From Penaeus vannamei (taxonomy: Eukaryota > Arthropoda > Malacostraca > Decapoda > Penaeidae): DNA of 64,000 bases. The translations under genes were made by a program, and so were the position numbers. This document shows, piece by piece, positions 57,886-64,000 of this stretch; within the stretch, counting starts at the first letter, position 1, and every line of letters begins with the position of its first letter. The DNA lies in NCBI RefSeq assembly GCF_042767895.1, contig NC_091576.1, positions 7,174,032 to 7,238,031 of the forward strand, read 5' to 3'. The notes beneath the pieces were generated by a model. That model did no database searches. It was not told the DNA's origin and worked only from the letters and a program-made list of their open reading frames with translations.

Positions 57886-59745
57886 TGTATTTAAATCCAG
57901 CTTATCTCACGGGGTGGAGTATCAGGAAGAGCGTCAGGAGGGGAGGAATCCGGTGAAGGAGACTGTTGCGACAGAAGGGATTCACGTGAGTATCCACGTG
58001 GGAGAGGTAAGGATAGTGAAGAACGAAAAGGGAATGGTGTACATGGAGAAGGAGAGGATGAGGTTTGTTGGGGAAAAGTAGGAGGAAGAGGGGTAAGGGG
58101 AACTTGCAGGGGAGGAGGATGGATATCGGCAAATACTTTGAATGTAGAGGGAGCAGAACATTTTCATAGGTCATATCTAGGAATTTTTGGATGTCTTCAA
58201 GAGTTTCTGGAGGGGGTTTGGGTAGGGAAGTCTGAAAAACAAAGATCTCTTGTGAGGAGGAGAAGAGGGGATAGATGTTCGAGGAGCAGAGGAAAAAGAG
58301 AATGTAGGAGAGGGTGTGGAAGGCGAAGATGGAGTAGAATGTTTAGGTTGTCTGGTGCGACACGTAAAATGAGGGGGGGAAGGGTAGGTATCGGATAAGT
58401 GGTAGAGATTAGAGTATCTGGATTAAGAATGGGAAAGGGATTTAACTGGGGGATAGGGTGAGTAGAGGTAGGATGGTTCAGGGTAGAGGGAAGCGATACT
58501 AGGGGAGATGCAGAAACATCTTGTGGAGATGGGGGGAGGGGAAGTACAGAGCGAAGGACTGTTTAGAGATAACTAGAGAAAAACCTCGTCGTCGTGCTTC
58601 CTGTCTAGCCATACGTAGAGTGAGGCCTAGTTTGAATCTGAGAACTGCTACCTCACATGAAGAGCTTATAGGCAGGGCAGCTCCTATAAAATACATTATG
58701 GGAGTTACCACAGTTGACACATGTACGTGACTGAGCTGGGCGATTTGAACGGTCATGACCAGGTTGAGCACATAGAGGGCAGAGGGCTGTGGAGCTAGTG
58801 TTTGGCTGGGTGGCAAAAACGCCAATATTTCTGAGATTGACGGGGAAGTGGTCGATATGGTAGGACAATCCACCAATATAAACCTCATGAGGAGGTCATG
58901 TCTCCAGAAACTAATCTTGGCAATACTGACATAGTCCTTTTGCTGGCCTCTGGGAGGAATAGCGCAGCACTGTACTGCCACTGCATCATAATCAGCAAGG
59001 CAGGCAAGTAGCTCATTTTCACAGTCTGGCCAGTTCTTGCCATAGGACAAGCATTTGGGGGAATAGAAACAGTTCCAGTACAAGTATTTAGAGATGGATG
59101 AAGTTCGGCAGTTATGGGTTTACCAGTAAGGTCAGTTAGGGTAGATAGTACAAGAGCTTGGGATTCAGATGTAACTGTGAATAGACTTGAGCGATCGGAG
59201 CGACTGCGAAAGGTAACTTTGCCTACGTGTTTTTTGGAGATACTGTTGAAAGGTATTCTTAGAGTAGGGTGCTGTGGGGGAAGGGGGGGATCACAAAGAA
59301 TCGATCCCACTTGGCTGGGCCAAAGAGAGTACTCGAAAGGTTTACAGAGGTAGAGGCAGTAGAAGGACGAGGACGAGAGGAAGATAGTGTGGTGTGGAGT
59401 GGAGTAGTTCTGTGGTGAAGGACATTGAGGATGAAGAGTATCAATAAGGGAATAGGGGGTAGATATTGAAGAAGACTGTGCAATAGGAGATGGAGAAGAG
59501 AATGATGGGAGATGAAGGAGTGCATTCTGGACTTAATAAGCTGGGTGGGTGGTTCAGAATGAATAGAGTTGTCAGTAAACGTAGAGGAGGGGATAATAAA
59601 TTCAGTGGTCAGAGCAATGGCCAAAGGAGGGACAGGGTCGGAAAACCATTTAATCAAATTCAAATTTAAATAGACTAGTTGAGGAATGGGTAAACCTTAG
59701 TGCCCCTAAAATGGGTAAAGAATTATTATTGGCCATGGTGAGCCT
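57886..59745 (-). pseudogene. LINE copy A, ORF1 (CCHC zinc-knuckle) remnant
   Basis: On the minus strand from an ATG near 59738 (MANNNSLPILGALRFTHSS) runs a decayed ORF1. A Ser/Thr/Pro-rich N-terminal part is followed by a domain near 59310-58900 (RIPFNSISKKHVGKVTFRSR, TGKPITAELHPSLNTCTG). Next come zinc knuckles near 58870-58670 (CPLCAQPGHDRSN and CVNCGNSHNVFYRSC), the segment EVAVLRFKLGLTLRMARQEA, and a Pro/Ser-rich tail. Frameshifts and stops split it (open pieces at 59259-59663, 58885-59310, 58499-59083, 58653-58868). The first knuckle has lost two cysteines. ORF1 proteins of this kind are nucleic-acid chaperones of I/Jockey-like non-LTR retrotransposons. No reverse transcriptase follows. 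Confidence 0.8.
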
Positions 59746-60080
59746 GAATAAAATGGGGAAAAGAAACCGTCTACCCCTAAGGGTCCCCATAAGGGGTAAG
59801 GGCTAGACAATTAACCAAGGGAATACTGTACCTATGGATCCCTGAGGCCATTCATGACTGCTACAAGGCCAGCTTTTTTTTCAACATGGCTCTCGCACCT
59901 TAGGAATGGGACAGAAGGGGATGATGATACAGAAGAGGAAAGGAGAAGAAAAGACCAAGCAAAATTTGTTGAAGCGAGGGCCGAAGCCCAAAGTAGGACC
60001 GATCCCCCACGTTGGGCCTCAGTCTCCGTTTCCTAAGCCCCTCCCCCCACGACAACAACGAGCAAGGTATTGGGCAGGAT
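59746..60080 (-). mobile_element. 5' UTR of LINE copy A
   Basis: Read leftward from 60080 (CTTGCCAACAAATCCTGCCC) it contains CGTTGTTGTCGTGG, a GGAGACGGAGACTGAGGCCC word, and the TTCAACAAATTTTGCTTGGT and AGCCCTTACCCCTTATGGGG blocks, ending just before the ORF1 ATG. It matches the same region of copies B and C and the heads of the two short elements. Its left-hand neighbour on the reading strand is the interior of copy B's ORF1, so A joins B immediately after B's last zinc knuckle. Confidence 0.75.
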
Positions 60081-61005
60081 TTGTTGGCAAGGCAACTCCT
60101 ATAAAATACATTATGTGGGCCACCTTAATCAGCACATGTACGCAATTGTGCGGGGCAATTTGAGCGGTCATGACCAGATTGGGCACATAAGAGGGCATTG
60201 GGCCTTGGAGCCAAAATGTCAACATTTCAGACATTAACGAGGAGGAGGAGATCGATATAGTCTGACACGAGGTCCTCCACCCATATAGACCTTATCGGGA
60301 AAGTCATGTCTAAGGAAGGTAATCTTAACAATATTAATAAATTACGACAGCCTCTTGGAGGAATAGTCTAGCACAGTACTAACACTGCATCATAGTTTGT
60401 AAGGCTGGTAAGTAGGTCTTCTTCACACATGGCAATTACCTGGGGAAATTGAAACAGTTCCTGTACAAGTATTAAGGGCATTGTGGGGTTAAGAAGGAAT
60501 AGATTTACCCGGGAGATATTGCATGGGCTTGAGACTCAGATGTAACTGTAAAAAGACGTGATCAAAACGACTGCGGAAGGAGACTTTGCCTACTTGATTT
60601 AAAGGCATTGTTGGAAAAATACAGTATTTTCAGAGTACAGGACTATGGGGAGAATCACATAAAATCATTTACATTTGGCTGGTCCAAAGAAAGTATTCAA
60701 AAGGTTGTAGAGGTGGGAATTGTAGAAGGACGAGGACGGGAGGAAGAGGGGGTGGTGTGGAATGATGTAGTGCTGTGATAGTGAGGGCAATAAGGTTGAA
60801 TAGTAGTAATAAGGGAGGGGGGTGTAGGAAGTTTGTGTGTGTGCAAGAGATGGGGTCAAGGATATTGGAGTTGAGGGAGAGGTGTCTATTGGAGGGCAAG
60901 TTATCTGGGTATGATTCAAGATAGGTCAAGCTAACAGCTTAGGGAGGTTATTTGATAAAGGAGCAAGCCTCAATGCTGCTAATAAAGGTACAAAACCTTC
61001 ATTTC
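60081..61005 (-). pseudogene. LINE copy B, truncated ORF1 remnant
   Basis: Starts at an ATG near 61004 (MARNEGFVPLLAALRLAPLS) with the same start context (CTTCCCATGGCC-like) as copy A. It retains parts of the Ser/Pro N-terminal region (60669-60929), the central domain and two zinc knuckles (CAQSGHDRSNCP and HNVFYRSC near 60200-60090), and then stops abruptly at the 5' end of copy A. Frames are broken by several stops. Confidence 0.75.
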
Positions 61006-61250
61006 TGGCCATGGGAAGCCTAAAATGCGTGGGGAAGATAAATGGTCTACCTCTCAGAGCCCCCATGATGGGTAAAGAGCTAAACAATTACCAAGGGAAT
61101 ACTATGCCCATGGCTCCCTTCGCCTGTTCATGACTGGCTCTAAGTCAGCCTTTCATCCTTTCAACAAGGCTCTCATACTTTAGGAATTGGACAGAAGAAG
61201 GAATTGGGGAAGGTAGGGAAAAGGAAAGGAGAAAATGGTTAATAGTTAAT
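61006..61250 (-). mobile_element. 5' UTR of LINE copy B (5' shortened)
   Basis: Contains the conserved words GGCTGACTTAGAGCCAGTCA, CCCATCATGGGG and AGTATGAGAGCC in the same order as copies A and C, but lacks the first ~100 bases. On the reading strand it is preceded by the probable 3' end of copy C. Confidence 0.65.
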
Positions 61251-61445
61251 GGTTAAAAAGCAAAATAAATGTGCTATTCATCTAGGGTCATATAGCACTA
61301 TAGGAAAGCATATTAAAAGAGGGGTGAAAGGTGATAGTTGCTATGAGTCAATTATCCAGAGTGGTCTTGAAAGGTTAAAGATGGGTAAAGAAGTTGCTGT
61401 GTGAATGGGCTATGGTGGGTTTAGGTAAGGGAATTACATAAGTGA
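61251..61445 (-). mobile_element. Probable 3' UTR of LINE copy C
   Basis: Directly after the ORF1 tail of copy C, this ~190-base stretch reads (minus strand) CCTATAGTGCTATATGACCC, TAGATGAATAGCACATT and an A/T-rich end. The ATGACC.TAGATG...AGCA pattern is shared with the tails of the two short elements at 52.8 and 57.1 kb. If right, copy C has both ends and lacks only ORF2. Confidence 0.45.
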
Positions 61446-63100
61446 TTTATGTGTGTATCCAGGAGGGAGTGGAAATGATAGAGGGGATGGAGGGAGGGAG
61501 AATGTGCATGTACTTGGAGTTGAGGGGGATGGGTTGTGTTGGGAGGGAGTAGGAGGGAATATGAGTAGGAGGGGGATGGATATCAGCTGTCACTTTGAGT
61601 GTGGAGGGAGCATGAGTTGTGGAATTCTGTCTCAAGCATATAGCTTTGAATATCTCCCATAGTTTCTGCAGTGGAGTTGGTTGGAGTGTTTTGTAAGATA
61701 AAGGTTCTCTTATGAGGAGGGGAAGAGGAGAGTGGTGTCTGAGGAATAAAGTTAAAGGTAGGTGGAGGTGAGTGTGAGACAGGGGAAGGTGGAGGGGAAC
61801 CTTTAGTCTGTCTGTGGTGGGTAGTGCGGGGAGGGAGAGGGAACGGTGTTGGGCCTGTAGTTGATATTGGAGCTGTAGTTGAGATTGGAGTGTATGGGTT
61901 TAGAGTGGCAAAAGAATTTGACTGGGGGAGGTAGATCGTAGAAGTAGAAGTGGGGAAGTAGGTATAGGGGAGGGTGTAGGAACATCTTAGGGTGGAAGGG
62001 GATGGGCAGAGCGAGCGACTTAGTAGGGAGTAAAAGAGAAACCTTGTCGTCGTGCTTCCTTTCTGGCCTCACGTAGAGTGAGACCATTTTTGTATCTGAG
62101 AGTTGCTACCTCAGACTCGAACATGTAAGTTGGACATCTTCTATGAAATACATTATGGGGGCCGCCGCATTTAGCACATGTGCGTGTATTTGCAGGGCAG
62201 TTTGATCGGTTATCACCGGGTTGGGCACATAGGGGGTATCAGTCTGTGGAACGACAGTGTTTGGCAGGATGTCCAAAGCGCCAACAGTTTTGACATTGAC
62301 GGGGAGTAGGTTGGTATGGTCGAACAGGGAGGGATTGTCCACCAATGTAGATACGAAAGGGAAGGTCATGTGTGCTAAAGTAATTTTGGCAATATTGGTG
62401 GGTTTCTTTCGATGACCTCTAGGAGGAATGGAGTAACACTGTAATGATATCACATTGCGGTCTTTGAGGCAGCTGAGTGAGTACTTTCCACAATCTGACC
62501 AATCGATATCCATAGGGCAGCTTGCTGGGGAGATAGAGGCATTTCCAGTACAAGTATTAAGTGTTGGATAATGTTCTGCTCGAATGGGATTGCCAGAGAA
62601 ATAAGTTAGATTTGATAGTGCTGTAGCGTCAGTTTCAGATGTAACTATACGAGACGGGAATGATCGGGTTGGGTACGGAAGGAGACTCTGCCCACTTGCT
62701 CTTGGAGATTGTTGAAAGAAGCGTGTTGCCTGAGTAAGGAGCTGTTGGGAAGGATCACGAAAAATCGGTCACATTTGGCTAGGCCGTGTGGAAGAGCGAG
62801 TATTGTTGAGGGGGGTAGTATTACAGAGAGATGGAGAATAAGGCTGTAAGGTAGTAATAAGGGAAAATGAGGTGATTGGTAAAGAAGGCTGTGGGGGAAG
62901 AGTTGATGAAGTTGAAGAAGTTGGGGGAGTAGGAGTCTCGACTTGGGTGGATAATGTACTAGTAGGCATTGAGGAATGGATAGTAGTTGTGGTGTTCAGA
63001 GTCGTGATCATGGGAGATCCTGGGGTCAGGGAGCCGGGAGAGTTTGAATCGGTGGGGCTATTTGATGAAGGGGCAAGCCTCATTGCCTCTAATATGGCCT
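61446..63100 (-). pseudogene. LINE copy C, ORF1 remnant with three CCHC zinc knuckles
   Basis: On the minus strand a Ser/Thr/Pro-rich N-terminal part (from about 63083) leads to the central domain (DIDWSDCGKYSLSCLKDRNV, IPPRGHRKKPTNIAKITL, RIYIGGQSLPVRPYQP). Knuckles follow: CQNCWRFGHPAKHC (CX2CX4HX4C), LCAQPGDNRSNCP and CAKCGGPHNVFHRRC, then ESEVATLRYKNGLTLREARK. The first knuckle is intact; frame changes and a stop separate it from the second, and the original ATG has become ATA. The Pro/Ser-rich tail runs to about 61446 and matches the tail of copy A. No endonuclease or reverse-transcriptase motifs follow. Confidence 0.8.
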
Positions 63101-63455
63101 TGGGGAGCCTTGGCTATGTTGGGGAAATAAACAGTTCACCCCTGCGGGTCCCCTTGAGGGGTAAGGGCTAAACAATAAAACGGGAATACCGTGCCCATGG
63201 TTCTCTCAGGCTGTTCAGGACTGGCACAAAGTCAGCCTTTCATCCTTTCAGCACAGCTCTTACACCTTAGAAAAGAGGTAGTAGAAGGGACAGAAACGAA
63301 AGAGCTGGAGGGAGAAAAGACCAAGCAAAATTAGTTGAGTCTAGGGCTGAGGCCCTAGGCAGGGGAGATCCCTGCAATGGGTCTCAGTCTCCGTCTCCTA
63401 AAACCCCCCCCACCAACAACAACGGGCAAGGGATTGAGTGGGTCTTGGCAAGAAA
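63101..63455 (-). mobile_element. 5' UTR of LINE copy C
   Basis: Read leftward from 63455 (TCTTGCCAAGACCCACTCAA) it has all blocks of the family's 5' UTR: CCCTTGCCCGTTGTTGTTGG, GGAGACGGAGACTGAGACCC, ACTCAACTAATTTTGCTTGG, GGCTGACTTTGTGCCAGTCC, CGGTATTCCCGTTTTATTGT and CCCCTCAAGGGGACCCGCAG. This is the most complete 5' UTR copy here. It begins only about 70 bases beyond the poly(A) signal of the right-end gene. Confidence 0.75.
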
Positions 63456-63504
63456 TAAAAACACCCTAATGTAAGTTTCCTCTCACTTATCTGAGAATAA
63501 AAAG

Positions 63505-63824
63505 GAGTTCATTAAGATATTTGTTTATTCAAGATCTTTACAAAAACATTACAGTTTGAGAAAGGTTTACACAATACAGACAACCAACACAATCTTAATT
63601 ACATCCAGCCTAATCTAGACATGTCATTCATTTGTAATTACAGAACTACATTTAATTCCTAAAAGACATGTCTACAGATTGCTACTCACATTCAAAACTT
63701 GTATTCAGTTTCATGAAAGAACTTTGAACAAACCATAATCATATTTAAGAAAATTAAAATGAAAAAAGCAAAATCTACAACACACCATTAAGAAGTTCTC
63801 CGCAACAAAGAGAGAAAATAAAGG
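63505..63824 (-). other. 3' UTR of the right-end minus-strand gene
   Basis: About 300 bases of unique AT-rich sequence follow the TAG stop on the minus strand. AATAAA on the minus strand (63529-63524) is a well-placed poly(A) signal and sets the end at about 63505. Confidence 0.7.
63524..63529 (-). terminator. Poly(A) signal AATAAA for the right-end gene
   Basis: TTTATT on the + strand, i.e. AATAAA on the minus strand, about 295 bases after the stop codon. The next bases downstream on the minus strand are AT-rich, and the LINE copy C starts about 70 bases further. Confidence 0.55.
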
Positions 63825-63964
63825 CTATTGCACACTATCAGAATCATCTTCCCGTTTTCTTTTGGCTGAAGAATCCACTTCCATCTTTAGTCCTGATCCT
63901 GAGGTGACATTCATCATGACGTTGCTGTTCCCAGCAGAGAGCTGAATCTTGGGTGTGCTTCCAC
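63825..63964 (-). CDS. Last coding exon of an unidentified gene with a nuclear-type C-terminus
   Basis: On the minus strand an acceptor (ATCATTTCAG) precedes two bases of a split codon and 45 codons ending in TAG (63827-63825). The peptide begins GSTPKIQLSAGNSNVMMNVT and ends MEVDSSAKRKREDDSDSVQ. KRKR followed by EDDSDS resembles a monopartite nuclear localisation signal next to an acidic CK2-type site, so a nuclear protein is likely (inference). The first part is Ser/Gly/Asn-rich and probably disordered. A clear stop, a 3' UTR and a poly(A) signal support a real exon. The rest of the gene lies beyond the right edge, and I do not recognise the family. Confidence 0.75.
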
Positions 63965-64000
63965 CTGAAATGATGTTTGTTCATTATCACAAAATAGTGC

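Overview
The window looks like a piece of a decapod crustacean genome, most likely a penaeid shrimp. Three things suggest this: a very high load of simple repeats ((CT)n, (CA)n, (TA)n, CTC-rich and many minisatellites), an arthropod-type multi-repeat stathmin gene with short coding exons in long introns, and a non-LTR retrotransposon family whose ORF1 resembles ones common in shrimp. The species call is inference from sequence style; no marker gene fixes it. Almost every long open frame in the first 47 kb (poly-Ser/Leu, poly-Arg/Glu, poly-Cys/Val or poly-His/Thr) is a translation of a repeat and is not annotated as a gene.

Layout. 1-31.6 kb: non-coding, repeat-dominated DNA with short unique islands, either upstream of or in a 5' intron of the stathmin gene. 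Three weak exon candidates lie here: 7.2 kb (+), 13.5 kb (-) and 21.8 kb (-). 31.6-49.8 kb: the stathmin (stai) gene on the + strand. Seven exons join in one frame: a Lys/Cys-rich exon (31606-31686), a 14-kb intron full of repeats, then coding exons at 45703-45872, 47527-47718, 48163-48303, 48490-48630, 48919-49224 and 49687-49767 (stop). Joined, they give 369 residues without the missing N-terminus. A 48-nt, phase-compatible possible cassette exon lies in the big intron at 36796-36843. The 3' UTR runs about 2.4 kb to a poly(A) signal at 52138. The central exons are multiples of three with phase 0 at both ends, and each carries a stathmin-like tubulin-binding repeat, so splicing could change repeat number without breaking the frame.

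52.2-63.5 kb: AT-richer intergenic DNA with a (CA)n/(TA)n block at 54.1-54.6 kb, two CCAAT-box promoter-like spots (53.5 and 56.2 kb) and a cluster of one non-LTR retrotransposon family. Three minus-strand copies keep the 5' UTR and ORF1 (CCHC zinc-knuckle protein) but none has a reverse transcriptase. Two ~0.45-0.5 kb elements (one on each strand) share the 5' UTR head and carry an AATAAA-rich tail.

63.5-64.0 kb: the 3' UTR and last coding exon of an unidentified minus-strand gene whose protein ends in a basic, nuclear-localisation-like and acidic tail.

Confidence is high for the stathmin core exons and the LINE ORF1 remnants, good for the right-end terminal exon, and low for the isolated exon and promoter candidates, which rest on splice signals and codon texture alone.
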